Origin: an uncultured Verrucomicrobiae bacterium
Lineage (GTDB): Bacteria; Verrucomicrobiota; Verrucomicrobiia; Verrucomicrobiales; Akkermansiaceae
Direction: 5' to 3'
Assembly: GCA_937957985.1 (NCBI GenBank)
Contig: CALGOH010000198.1
Coordinates: 1 to 14,563 of the forward strand
Length of the DNA stretch: 14,563 nucleotides
A program made the position numbers and the translations under genes. Shown here piece after piece: positions 1 to 7,496 of the stretch. Positions within the stretch are counted from its first letter, which is position 1. Every line of letters begins with the position of its first letter. The notes under the pieces were generated by a model that saw only the letters and a program-made list of their open reading frames with translations, was not told the origin of the DNA and searched no databases.

Positions 1-1066
1 TCGAGAAGAACGGCACGTCGGCCTCGCCGGCGATCGCGCGGGCGAGCAGCGTCTTACCGGTGCCCGGCGGGCCGACCATCAGCACGCCCTTGGGAATCGA
101 GCCGCCGAGCTTCTGGAACTTTCGCGGGTCACGCAGGAACTCGACGATCTCCCACAGCTCCTCCTTCGCCTCCTGAATGCCGGCGACGTCCTTGAAGGTC
201 ACCTTGTTGGTGTCGCGGGTCAGCAGTCGGGCCTTCGATTTTCCGAAGGACATGGCACCGCGACCGGCCGCCTTCATCTGCTGGCGGAAGAGGAAGAAAA
301 GCAGCAGCACGATCAGCAAGACCGGCAGGAAGGTCAGCACGATCTTGCCGAAGATGTCCGAGTTGCGGACGTAGGGGATCTGCTTGTCGGCGAGCAGTTC
401 GCCGAGTTCGCCGCCGAGCAACATCATCGAGGTCTCGACCACGAAGGGCGTCAGCTCCTTCATCTGCTCCTCGCCGATGGGCGGCAGCGAGGCGGCGTCC
501 TGGATCGAGCCGGTCAGCACGGCGTCGTCGGCCGTGGTCTGGAGCTTGAGGGAGCGCGGATCAACGAGATCCCGGGCCACGCCCTGGCGGAATTCGCGCA
601 GCGTGATCGCCTTGGCCGAGCCGGCTTCGGGGAGGGATTCGACGAAGGTGCGCTGCGGCAGGTTTTCGTCCAAGATCTCCAGCACCTCGGCCTCCTGCTC
701 GGTGCGGCGTCCGAAGGTCAGTTGGAAGGTCTGCGAGCCGCCGCTCGAAGAAGCGAAACTTTCCGGCTCGGGCCGGAGCCAGCCGATCACCTTGGCGTCG
801 TAGCTGCCCTCGCCGGTCTCGACACGCAGGGGCTTCTGGTTCTGCATTTCAGTGACGACCAGGCCCTGGTCCCACTTCTGGCGGAATTCGTTGTAGGTCA
901 GCGATTTCGCCTTGGCTGACATCCCGTCCTTGAAAAAGGCGAGACCGAGAATGAACAGCGCCGCGCCAAGGAAAATGGCGAGCCGCCAGTTGAAACCGGG
1001 CGAATCGTTCGGGCCACGGGGACCGCGAGGTTCCTGCGGCGGGCGAGGTTCGGGCGAATCGGACAT
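1..1066 (-). CDS. ftsH: ATP-dependent zinc metalloprotease FtsH, N-terminal part (cut by window edge)
   Basis: FtsH is a hexameric, membrane-anchored AAA+ protease that extracts and degrades misfolded membrane proteins and some soluble regulators. On the minus strand 355 codons are present, starting at ATG 1066-1064. After a Pro/Arg-rich cytoplasmic tail (residues 1-25) come TM1 (about 26-46), a periplasmic region (about 47-237) and TM2 (about 238-260). The FtsH linker follows, then the start of the AAA domain with Walker A GPPGTGKT at residues 332-339 and the ALLARAIAGEA-type continuation. The Walker B, SRH and HEXXH zinc site lie beyond the edge. The periplasmic region, about 190 residues, is more than twice that of E. 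coli FtsH; enlarged inserts are, as I recall, common in Verrucomicrobia. No Shine-Dalgarno sequence is visible before the start. The gene is divergent from the ABC transporter gene. Family assignment is secure; the exact start is likely but not proven. Confidence 0.96.
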   Translation of the reverse strand, partial: MSDSPEPRPPQEPRGPRGPNDSPGFNWRLAIFLGAALFILGLAFFKDGMSAKAKSLTYNEFRQKWDQGLVVTEMQNQKPLRVETGEGSYDAKVIGWLRPEPESFASSSGGSQTFQLTFGRRTEQEAEVLEILDENLPQRTFVESLPEAGSAKAITLREFRQGVARDLVDPRSLKLQTTADDAVLTGSIQDAASLPPIGEEQMKELTPFVVETSMMLLGGELGELLADKQIPYVRNSDIFGKIVLTFLPVLLIVLLLFFLFRQQMKAAGRGAMSFGKSKARLLTRDTNKVTFKDVAGIQEAKEELWEIVEFLRDPRKFQKLGGSIPKGVLMVGPPGTGKTLLARAIAGEADVPFFS

Positions 1067-1104
1067 GATGAGGGTTGGGTCGCCCCGTTCGGGGACGCGC
1101 CTGT

Positions 1105-1132
1105 AGTCTAGCACGCCTTGCGCCCGGGGCAA
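1105..1132 (-). promoter_or_regulatory. Candidate sigma70-type promoter of ftsH
   Basis: Read on the minus strand, TTGCCC (1132-1127) and TAGACT (1110-1105) are separated by 16 bp. Each matches the TTGACA/TATAAT consensus at 4 of 6 positions. Transcription would begin near 1098, giving a leader of about 32 nt. That leader contains a 4-bp GC stem with a 4-nt loop (CCCC at 1083-1086, GGGG at 1091-1094). The position just upstream of ftsH in a divergent spacer supports it, but in GC-rich DNA such matches arise by chance, so this is only a candidate. Confidence 0.3.
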
Positions 1133-1226
1133 AGGCGCGGGAGCCTAGCGCGGAGCCGGGGAAAAGAAACCCCCTTTTTTCGCGCCGTCCTTGCCCTCCC
1201 GCACCGCATCGGGGAGCATCGCGGGG

Positions 1227-4200
1227 ATGCGCGAGGCCGCCCCCGAACCATCCAGCGACCCGCGCCCCACGCGGCGCGGCGGCTGGATTCGTCGGCGATC
1301 CGGCGGCGCCACCGGCGGACGGGTGCTGGGGATGATGGTCGACGCCTTCGCCGGCTTCGCGACCCTCGACGGCCGCATCGACACCGACGAGGCCGAGCTG
1401 ATCCTCGACCTGCTGCGCTCCGCCTTTCCCGAAGCCGACCACAGTTGGCTGGCCCGCCGGGTCCAGCGGGCGGTGCGCGATCCCAAGCCGCTTTCCAACA
1501 CCGCCGCCGAGCTGCGCGAGGTGCTCGATGAGGCGGAGAAGATGGCGGTGGGCCTCCAGCTCTACACGCTCGTCGATGCCGCCGGCCTCACCGAGCGCAG
1601 CCGCTCGGCCTTCGAGGTCTTCATGCGGCGTCTGGGCACGCCGGAGCATGCGCGGCAGATCCTCGATGAAATGGGCGGGCTGCCTGCGACCACCGCGGTG
1701 GGCTTCGAACGGGTCATCTTTTCCCGCCGGCACTACTCCGACGTGGTCCTGCCCGAAGCCGCCCGCGACCACGGGTTCCGCGTCTACCGCGCCGCCGACC
1801 TGATCCTGGTGCGCAACACCGGCAAGGCGCCGCTGTGGGTGCGCGGCCGCTCGCTCGAACCGGGAAACTTCCTCCGCATGCGCCCGCGCCAGCAGCTCCT
1901 CGTGCCGGGCTGGGCGCTCACCTGCGAGGACCTCGTGTTCTTCCTGAACGTCGCCCTCACCGGCAACCCCTCGACCATCTACCTCGCCGCCACGCCGGAG
2001 GGGTGGATCAGCGAGCGCAACCGCAGCCGCCAGAGCACCGTGCGCATCCGCTTCGGCCTGCGCGCCGAGGTCGAGGCGCTGAAGCCGACCGCCACGGTGG
2101 TCGTCGGACGCGGTCCCCTGAAGCCCGGCCAGCCGCTGCTCTGCGACCACGACGAGAAGCTCAGCGGCGAGAACGGCCTGACCGCTTCGCTCGACGCGCT
2201 GCGCCGCCGCGCCGCCGAAGCCGGCGGCCGTTTCCGGCTCGATGCCGACCAGCGCGACTTCCGCGTCTCCAACGACCCCTCCGTCCTCGAACGCGGCGAC
2301 CTGCTCCTCAGCCCCGGACTCGCGCCGCGGGTCGTGCTGCGCGTGCGCTTCGATCCGGAAACGGGCACCGGCGACGTCTTCGTGCGCGAGGCCGCCGGGC
2401 CGGTGCTGGCCGACGGCACGCCCGTCCGCGCCTCGGCGCAGCTCCACGAGGGCTCGGTGATCCGCCTCTCCCGCACCCAGGCGCTGCGCTGCCGCTTCGG
2501 CGAGGGGATCATCGACGAGGAAAGGAACCTCATCGAAACGCTGCGCGTCGAGGACCTGATCCACAAGTTCGTCCCCGATGCCCGCGCGCTCGACAACATC
2601 TCCTTCGAAGTCCGGCGCGGCGAGATGCTGTGCATCATCGGGCCCAGCGGCTGCGGCAAGAGCACCCTGCTTTCCATCCTCGCCGGACACCGGCAGCCGA
2701 CGCGCGGCCGCGTCCAGCTCAACGACACCTCGCTCTACGATCATCGCGAGAGCCTCGTCCCCTTCATCACCAACATGCCGCAGGAGGAGGCGCTCAATCC
2801 GCAGCTCACCGTGCGCGAGCACCTGCGGCACGCCACCACCATCCGCCGTCCGTCGCTGCCCGGAAACGAGGTCGACCGCCGCGCCGACGGCATCGTCGCC
2901 GAACTCGGCCTGCAGTCGATCGCCCGGCGCCGCGTCGGCTCGCCGGGCGAGAAGACGCTTTCCGGGGGCGAACGCAGCCGGCTGAACCTCGGCCTCGACC
3001 TCGGCAGTCCGGCGGAGGTCTTCCTTTTCGACGAACCGATCTCCGGGCTTTCCTCGAAGGACTCCGAGCACGTCGCCGAAACCCTCCGCTCGCTGGCCCG
3101 CGACAAGATCGTGGTCGCCTCGCTCCACCGTCCCGGTGCCAACGTCCTCCGGCTGTGCGACAAGGTGCTGTTGCTGGACAACGGCGGTCGGCTCGCCTTC
3201 TTCGGCACCCCGGCGGGAATGATCGGCTACTTCCACGAGGCCTGCGGCGAACTCGGAATCCCCCACCCCTCGGTCGATGCCAAGCTGCCGCTCGGGGCCG
3301 ACTTCGTCTTCGACGTTCTGGAAACCCCGCTCGCCCAGTTCGGCGGTGGCGAGCACGCGGGGGCGACGCGGCGCTTTCCGCCGAATTTCTGGCAGGAGCG
3401 CTTCGAGAGCCGCGTGCTGCTCCACTCGCTCGGAGCCCCTGCCCCGGCGTCACGCGCCGAGTCGCTGCCCGAGCTGACCCAGCGCGGCATCCCCGGCACC
3501 CGCACCGGGCGCCGCCGCATCCACGAGGCCTATCGTACTTTCCAGACGCAGTTCGCCCGCGCCTTCCTCTCGAAGCTGCGCAACCGCGGCACGCTCTACG
3601 CCACGCTCATCGAGTCGCCCCTGCTCGCCGCGCTCATCGCCATCACGCTGCGCTCCTCGCCGGAGGGCGCCTACCAGTTCTCCACCGCGCTGCACATCCC
3701 GGCCTACCTGTTCCTCTCGGCGACCGTCGCGATGTTCCTCGGCCTCACCAACTCGGCCACCGAGATCCTGCGCGACCGGCCCACGCTGCGCCGCGAACGC
3801 AACGCCCGCCCCAGCGCCCTGCTCTACGTCGCGGCGAAGTCCGCCGCCCTCACCCTGGTCGCCGCCGTCCAGTGCTTCATCTACACCGCCGTCGGCCACC
3901 ACTTCCTCGAAATCGAGGGCACGCTGATCGACCAATGGCAGTGGATGACCCTCACCGCCTGCACCGGCACCTCGCTCGCCCTGCTCGTCTCGGCACTGGT
4001 CCGCACCGAGCGGGCCGCGCTCACCGCGGTGCCGCTGCTGCTCGTTCCCCAGATGCTGCTCGCCGGCGCTCTCGTCCCCTATCGCGAGATGAACCGCGGC
4101 CTGTTCGAGGATGCCAGCATCGAGCGCGAGCGGGGCGGCATCCCGGTCCCGGCCCGCTTCATGCCGCTGCGATTCGCCTACGAGGGAATGGTCGTCACCC

Positions 4201-4715
4201 AGGCGACGCGCAATCCCTTCGACCTCAACCGCATCCGCATCCAGCGCCGCGTCGATACCTTCAAGGAAATCGAGGAGCCGCTGGACGAGGCCACCAGCGA
4301 GCGCTTCGAGGTGATGAAGATGGCGCTGCAGGCGCTGGTCGGCGCGGACGCCACCAGCACGAGGGACGCCGCCGAGACCGCCGCGGACATCGCGCGGATC
4401 GCCCGCGGCGGCACCATGCTCGAGCTCGAGTCGCTCGAGATCCGGCCCGACTCGCCGGACGCCCGCCCGATCTCCGACTACTTCGTCAACAAGCGCATCG
4501 AACTGATGGTCGAGGAGGCCAAGACCTGGCGCTCCGACTACCGCAACGAGAAGCTCGGCCGGCGACCCAACATCTTCCTCGCGCTGGAGAAACCCCTCGG
4601 CACCGGCGACATCCCCACGCTGCACCTCACGGCCGCGGTCCTCGTCCTCACCAGCTTCGTCACCTGCCTCCTCACCGCCGTCGCACTGATGCTGCAGAAC
4701 CGGCGGACAAGATAG
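1227..4715 (+). CDS. TerB/FHA-like/ABCG-type ABC transporter fusion protein
   Basis: This is a 1162-aa single-chain half-transporter with the NBD-then-TMD order of the ABCG family. In order it has a TerB-like helical domain (residues about 36-150, DGRID acidic motif), a beta-rich region that looks FHA-like (about 365-425), and the nucleotide-binding domain. The NBD shows Walker A GPSGCGKST at 472-480, signature LSGGE at 578-582, Walker B FLFDEP near 600 and an H-loop His near 633. Six predicted membrane helices follow (about 794-811, 821-841, 865-891, 906-925, 931-951, 1132-1156). The roughly 180 residues between the last two helices would form a large extracytoplasmic domain. ATG 1227 is chosen because GGGGAG (1211-1216) lies 10 nt upstream; an in-frame TTG at 1191 and an ATG at 1332 are alternatives. 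The substrate is unknown. A 99-bp gap separates it from the redox operon, so a functional link is not implied. Confidence 0.9.
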   Translation: MREAAPEPSSDPRPTRRGGWIRRRSGGATGGRVLGMMVDAFAGFATLDGRIDTDEAELILDLLRSAFPEADHSWLARRVQRAVRDPKPLSNTAAELREVLDEAEKMAVGLQLYTLVDAAGLTERSRSAFEVFMRRLGTPEHARQILDEMGGLPATTAVGFERVIFSRRHYSDVVLPEAARDHGFRVYRAADLILVRNTGKAPLWVRGRSLEPGNFLRMRPRQQLLVPGWALTCEDLVFFLNVALTGNPSTIYLAATPEGWISERNRSRQSTVRIRFGLRAEVEALKPTATVVVGRGPLKPGQPLLCDHDEKLSGENGLTASLDALRRRAAEAGGRFRLDADQRDFRVSNDPSVLERGDLLLSPGLAPRVVLRVRFDPETGTGDVFVREAAGPVLADGTPVRASAQLHEGSVIRLSRTQALRCRFGEGIIDEERNLIETLRVEDLIHKFVPDARALDNISFEVRRGEMLCIIGPSGCGKSTLLSILAGHRQPTRGRVQLNDTSLYDHRESLVPFITNMPQEEALNPQLTVREHLRHATTIRRPSLPGNEVDRRADGIVAELGLQSIARRRVGSPGEKTLSGGERSRLNLGLDLGSPAEVFLFDEPISGLSSKDSEHVAETLRSLARDKIVVASLHRPGANVLRLCDKVLLLDNGGRLAFFGTPAGMIGYFHEACGELGIPHPSVDAKLPLGADFVFDVLETPLAQFGGGEHAGATRRFPPNFWQERFESRVLLHSLGAPAPASRAESLPELTQRGIPGTRTGRRRIHEAYRTFQTQFARAFLSKLRNRGTLYATLIESPLLAALIAITLRSSPEGAYQFSTALHIPAYLFLSATVAMFLGLTNSATEILRDRPTLRRERNARPSALLYVAAKSAALTLVAAVQCFIYTAVGHHFLEIEGTLIDQWQWMTLTACTGTSLALLVSALVRTERAALTAVPLLLVPQMLLAGALVPYREMNRGLFEDASIERERGGIPVPARFMPLRFAYEGMVVTQATRNPFDLNRIRIQRRVDTFKEIEEPLDEATSERFEVMKMALQALVGADATSTRDAAETAADIARIARGGTMLELESLEIRPDSPDARPISDYFVNKRIELMVEEAKTWRSDYRNEKLGRRPNIFLALEKPLGTGDIPTLHLTAAVLVLTSFVTCLLTAVALMLQNRRTR

Positions 4716-4814
4716 CGCCTGCCCCGCGCAAATCCCGGCAATCTCTACGCACGCACTGCCCATCCGCGGCTCGTTGCTTGTGAGGGAGTCGCGCAGGGCC
4801 GACGATGACCGTTG

Positions 4815-6221
4815 ATGGCCTCCTTCCGGTCATGGATCATCGTACTCGCGACGCCCGGCTCGGTGCTGCTGGCGGCCGGAGCGCTGGTCTTCGTGTTTCG
4901 CGGCGGGCCCGACGAAGTGCCGCCGCGCCTGCCGGTCGGGAATCGGGACGGACCGACCGTCCACGCGGGCCCTTCGCCGCTTGCATCCGGTCTGACCGTT
5001 CCCGGCCCCGGAGAGCCTTCCATCCTTCCCGGGTCCTGGCCGTCCTTCCGCGGCCCGGAAAGGGATGGCGTCTCGCGCGAGACGACGCCGCTGCTGGAGA
5101 CCTGGCCTGCGGGCGGCCCACCCGTGCTGTGGTCGGTCGAGGTCGGGGAGGGCTATGCCGGACCGGTGATCGAGGACGGCCGTGTCTATCTGATGGACTA
5201 CGACCGCGAGGCGCAGGCCGACGCGCTGCGCTGCCTGTCGCTGGACGACGGGCGCGAGATCTGGCGCTTCTCCTATCCGGTCGTGATCAAGCGGAACCAC
5301 GGCATGTCTCGTACGGTGTCCGCCGTAGCAAAGGGCCTCGTCGTCGCGCTCGGCCCGATGGGCCACGTGAGCTGCGTCGATGCGGAAACCGGCGGGTTCC
5401 GCTGGGGCGTCGATCTCGTCCGCGAACACGGCACCGAGATCCCGCCGTGGTATGCCGGCCAGTGCCCGCTCATCGACGGCGACCGCGTGATCCTCGCGCC
5501 TGCTGGCACCCCGCCGGAGGACCCGCTGCTCACCGCCCTCGACCTCTCCACCGGCGAACCCCTCTGGAGCACGCCCAACACGCTCGCCTGGAAGATGACC
5601 CATGCCTCGATCGCCGTCGCCGAGATCGAGGACGCGCGGACCTACGTCTACTGCGGTCATCGCGGGATCGCCGGGGTTTCCGCCGAGGACGGCACGCTGC
5701 TGTGGAGCACTCCGGAGTGGAAGATCAGCATCGCCACCGTGCCCACGCCGCTGCCTCTGCCCGACGGACGGATCTTCCTCTCCGGCGGCTACAAGGCCGG
5801 CAGCATGATGCTCCGCGTCCACTCCGGCGGCGAGGGCTGGACGACCGCCGCCGAATACCGCCTCGACGACGGCACCTTCGGCGCGACCCAGCAGACGCCG
5901 ATCTACGATGATGATCGTATTTTCGGCGTCCGTCCCGATGGCGAGCTGACCTGCCTCGCCCCCGACGGCAGCTTGCGCTGGACCAGCGGCCCCTCACATC
6001 GATTCGGCCTCGGGCCCTTCCTTCTCGCCGATGGCAAGCTGCTGGTGATGGACGACGACGGCGAGCTGACGCTGGCCGCCGCCTCGACCGATCGCTTCGA
6101 ACTACTTGCCCGTGCCAAGGTGCTCGACGGCCACGACTCCTGGGGCCCGATGGCCCTTGCCGGCGGACTCCTGCTGGTGCGCGACCTCACCGAAATGCGC
6201 TGCCTCGACCTCCGGAAATGA
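4815..6221 (+). CDS. Membrane-anchored PQQ-like beta-propeller protein (BamB-like fold)
   Basis: The product has 468 aa. One N-terminal hydrophobic helix (about residues 7-29) is followed by a Pro/Gly-rich linker and then a propeller of PQQ-like repeats. The propeller domain opens with the SFRGPERDGV motif at residues 77-86, common at the start of such propellers in PVC bacteria. Blade signatures of the type DxxTGxxxW recur: LDDGREIW, DAETGGFRW, DLSTGEPLW, SAEDGTLLW, APDGSLRW. The domain should sit on the outer face of the cytoplasmic membrane. No catalytic residues of quinoprotein dehydrogenases (for example a vicinal disulfide) are recognisable, so a structural or scaffolding role is more likely than alcohol oxidation. 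ATG 4815 gives the membrane anchor directly; no good Shine-Dalgarno is seen. It heads the overlapping gene train, and its stop overlaps the next start by 4 bp. The upstream 99-bp gap must hold the operon promoter unless transcription reads through, but I see no clear one. Confidence 0.88.
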   Translation: MASFRSWIIVLATPGSVLLAAGALVFVFRGGPDEVPPRLPVGNRDGPTVHAGPSPLASGLTVPGPGEPSILPGSWPSFRGPERDGVSRETTPLLETWPAGGPPVLWSVEVGEGYAGPVIEDGRVYLMDYDREAQADALRCLSLDDGREIWRFSYPVVIKRNHGMSRTVSAVAKGLVVALGPMGHVSCVDAETGGFRWGVDLVREHGTEIPPWYAGQCPLIDGDRVILAPAGTPPEDPLLTALDLSTGEPLWSTPNTLAWKMTHASIAVAEIEDARTYVYCGHRGIAGVSAEDGTLLWSTPEWKISIATVPTPLPLPDGRIFLSGGYKAGSMMLRVHSGGEGWTTAAEYRLDDGTFGATQQTPIYDDDRIFGVRPDGELTCLAPDGSLRWTSGPSHRFGLGPFLLADGKLLVMDDDGELTLAAASTDRFELLARAKVLDGHDSWGPMALAGGLLLVRDLTEMRCLDLRK

Positions 6222-6442
6222 ACTCGTTCCTTACCCGTCGCGAAATCATCCGTCGCAGCCTGCGCTTCGGCGGCCTCGGCGCGATCGGCGGCGTCGCCGC
6301 GCTGCTGGCCGCCCGCTCGCGCGACTGCACGACCACCGGCCCCTGCGGCGGGTGCCCGCTTTTCAAAGACTGTGCGCTGCCCAAGGCGGAATCCGCCAAG
6401 CAGGCGCACGCCGAGCCCGAGTATCCTTCCCAAGATGACTGA
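6218..6442 (+). CDS. Small Tat-type protein with a four-cysteine motif
   Basis: The product has 74 aa. Its N-terminus has a twin-arginine-like segment (TRREIIR, residues 6-12, and a second RR at 12-13) and a Gly/Ala-rich hydrophobic stretch to about residue 32, so it is probably exported folded or membrane-tethered by Tat. The mature part is tiny and carries C37-x5-C43-x2-C46-x5-C52, a spacing that could bind one Fe-S cluster or a metal, then ALPKAESAK and an acidic tail. I know no named family. The motif resembles small proteins that, as I remember, accompany similar ferredoxin/NapH-like clusters. The start overlaps the upstream stop (ATGA) and its stop overlaps the next gene by 8 bp, which argues for a real, coupled gene despite the small size. 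A role as a small electron carrier or assembly partner of the exported ferredoxin is inference. Confidence 0.78.
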   Translation: MNSFLTRREIIRRSLRFGGLGAIGGVAALLAARSRDCTTTGPCGGCPLFKDCALPKAESAKQAHAEPEYPSQDD

Positions 6443-7496
6443 AGACCCGTCATCGCCCGATCCGCAACGCCGCAAGGTGCTGCGCGCCGCCCTGTGGGGC
6501 GGCGGGCTCGCCGGCGCCGGCGCGGTCGCCGGGATCACCGCGAAGCGACTCGCCAGCGACCCGCCCGCCCCGAAGCGCCCGCCGCTCGGTCCGGAGTTCA
6601 CCTACGACGTCACCCGTTTCCAGACCACCGATCCGTCGCTGATCCAGTGGCGTGAGGTGACCCGCTTCCAGACCGGCCTCGAGCGCCCGCGCAACCTCGC
6701 CGTGGCGAAGGACGGCAGCATCCTCGTCTGCGGAGACGGCGGCATCCGTCGCTTCGACGCGGAAGGCGGGGAACTCGACGCCAGCAGCATCGAGGGATCC
6801 GTCCACGCGGTCACGGAACTGCCCGACGGCCGCATCCTCGCCGCGCTTTCCGGGCGGGTCGTCGTTTTCGGGAACGACGGCAGGCCACTCGCCGAGTGGC
6901 CGCTCCCGGACGTCCTGCCCGTCTCGCTTGCCGTCAGCGAAAAGAGGACATACCTCGCCGACGCCAACGGCCGCGTCGTCCGCGTGCTCGATTTCGAAGG
7001 GCGCACGCTCGACGTGATCGGACAGCGCGATCCGGAGCAGGGCGTCGAGGGCTTCGTCGTCCCGAGCCCGTATTTCTGCGTCCGCCTCGCGCCCGACGGC
7101 CTGCTGCGCATCGCCAATCCCGGCAAGCACCGGATCGAGGCCTGGACCCTCGATGGCTCGTTCGAGCTCGGCTGGGGGCGGCCGTCGTACGCGGTCGATG
7201 GCTTCTGCGGCTGCTGCAATCCGGTCAGCTTCGCCCTGCTGCCCGACGGCGGCTTCGTCACCGGCGAGAAGGGGCTGCCGCGGGTGAAGACCTACGATTG
7301 TCATGGTACTTTCACCGGCCTCGTCGCCGGCCCCGAGGCCTTTCCCGACTACGTCAAGGCGGCCCAGGCCGGCACGCCGAAGGCGGCGAGCGCCGGGATC
7401 TACGTCGCGGTCGATGCCGGCGGCCGCGTGCTCATTCTCGACGCGATCGGCGGCACGGTACGGATCATGAGGCGAAAGGAGGACACCGATGGCTGA
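6435..7496 (+). CDS. Tat-exported NHL-repeat beta-propeller protein with CGCCNP motif
   Basis: The product has 353 aa. The N-terminus carries a twin-arginine signal (QRRKVLR, residues 11-17) followed by a Gly/Ala-rich hydrophobic core to about residue 34. The rest shows NHL/SMP-30-type propeller repeats: RPRNLAVAKDGSILVCG, LADANGRVVRVLDFEGR, LAPDGLLRIANPGKHRIEAW and LPDGGFVTGEKGLPRVKTY. A compact cysteine cluster, C258-G-C260-C261-N-P, sits in one blade, with C215 and C289 in neighbouring blades. This could ligate a metal or Fe-S cluster; that is inference from spacing alone. Use of Tat suggests folding or cofactor insertion before export. ATG 6435 is chosen because it places the Tat motif close to the N-terminus and overlaps the preceding gene by only 8 bp; an in-frame ATG at 6372 would bury the signal. 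The last codons overlap the ferredoxin gene by 8 bp and contain its ribosome binding site. Confidence 0.86.
   Translation: MTEDPSSPDPQRRKVLRAALWGGGLAGAGAVAGITAKRLASDPPAPKRPPLGPEFTYDVTRFQTTDPSLIQWREVTRFQTGLERPRNLAVAKDGSILVCGDGGIRRFDAEGGELDASSIEGSVHAVTELPDGRILAALSGRVVVFGNDGRPLAEWPLPDVLPVSLAVSEKRTYLADANGRVVRVLDFEGRTLDVIGQRDPEQGVEGFVVPSPYFCVRLAPDGLLRIANPGKHRIEAWTLDGSFELGWGRPSYAVDGFCGCCNPVSFALLPDGGFVTGEKGLPRVKTYDCHGTFTGLVAGPEAFPDYVKAAQAGTPKAASAGIYVAVDAGGRVLILDAIGGTVRIMRRKEDTDG
7475..7482 (+). promoter_or_regulatory. Ribosome binding site of the Tat ferredoxin gene
   Basis: AAAGGAGG lies 6 nt before ATG 7489, inside the end of the NHL gene. It is one of three strong Shine-Dalgarno sequences in the operon; the others precede the NapH/NosR-like and second propeller genes. 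It fixes the start and suggests that ferredoxin output is high relative to the upstream genes. Confidence 0.75.

Noticed and set aside
1155..1180. GGGG-loop-CCCCC followed by a T-run, resembling a plus-strand intrinsic terminator
   Set aside because: The stem is only 4-5 bp and no plus-strand gene ends upstream within the window; it lies in a divergent spacer where a terminator has no obvious role.
849..3425. Very long open frame on the minus strand (858 codons) antisense to ftsH start and the ABC transporter
   Set aside because: Its translation is Arg/Ala/Glu/Gly-rich with no recognisable domain. It lies on both ftsH coding sequence and clear ABC-transporter motifs, so it is a GC-rich shadow frame.
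3450..4763. Minus-strand open frame of 437 codons
   Set aside because: Antisense shadow of the transporter membrane domain; no motif, ribosome binding site or promoter supports it.
1835..4783. Long plus-strand open frame offset from the ABC transporter
   Set aside because: The product is Arg/Pro/His-rich low-complexity sequence, typical of an off-frame reading of high-GC genes. The overlapping frame has intact Walker A, signature and Walker B motifs.
4815..6221. Possible quinoprotein alcohol dehydrogenase
   Set aside because: PQQ-like repeats are present, but no vicinal disulfide or catalytic Asp/Glu-Ca site is recognisable and no cytochrome domain or partner is encoded nearby.
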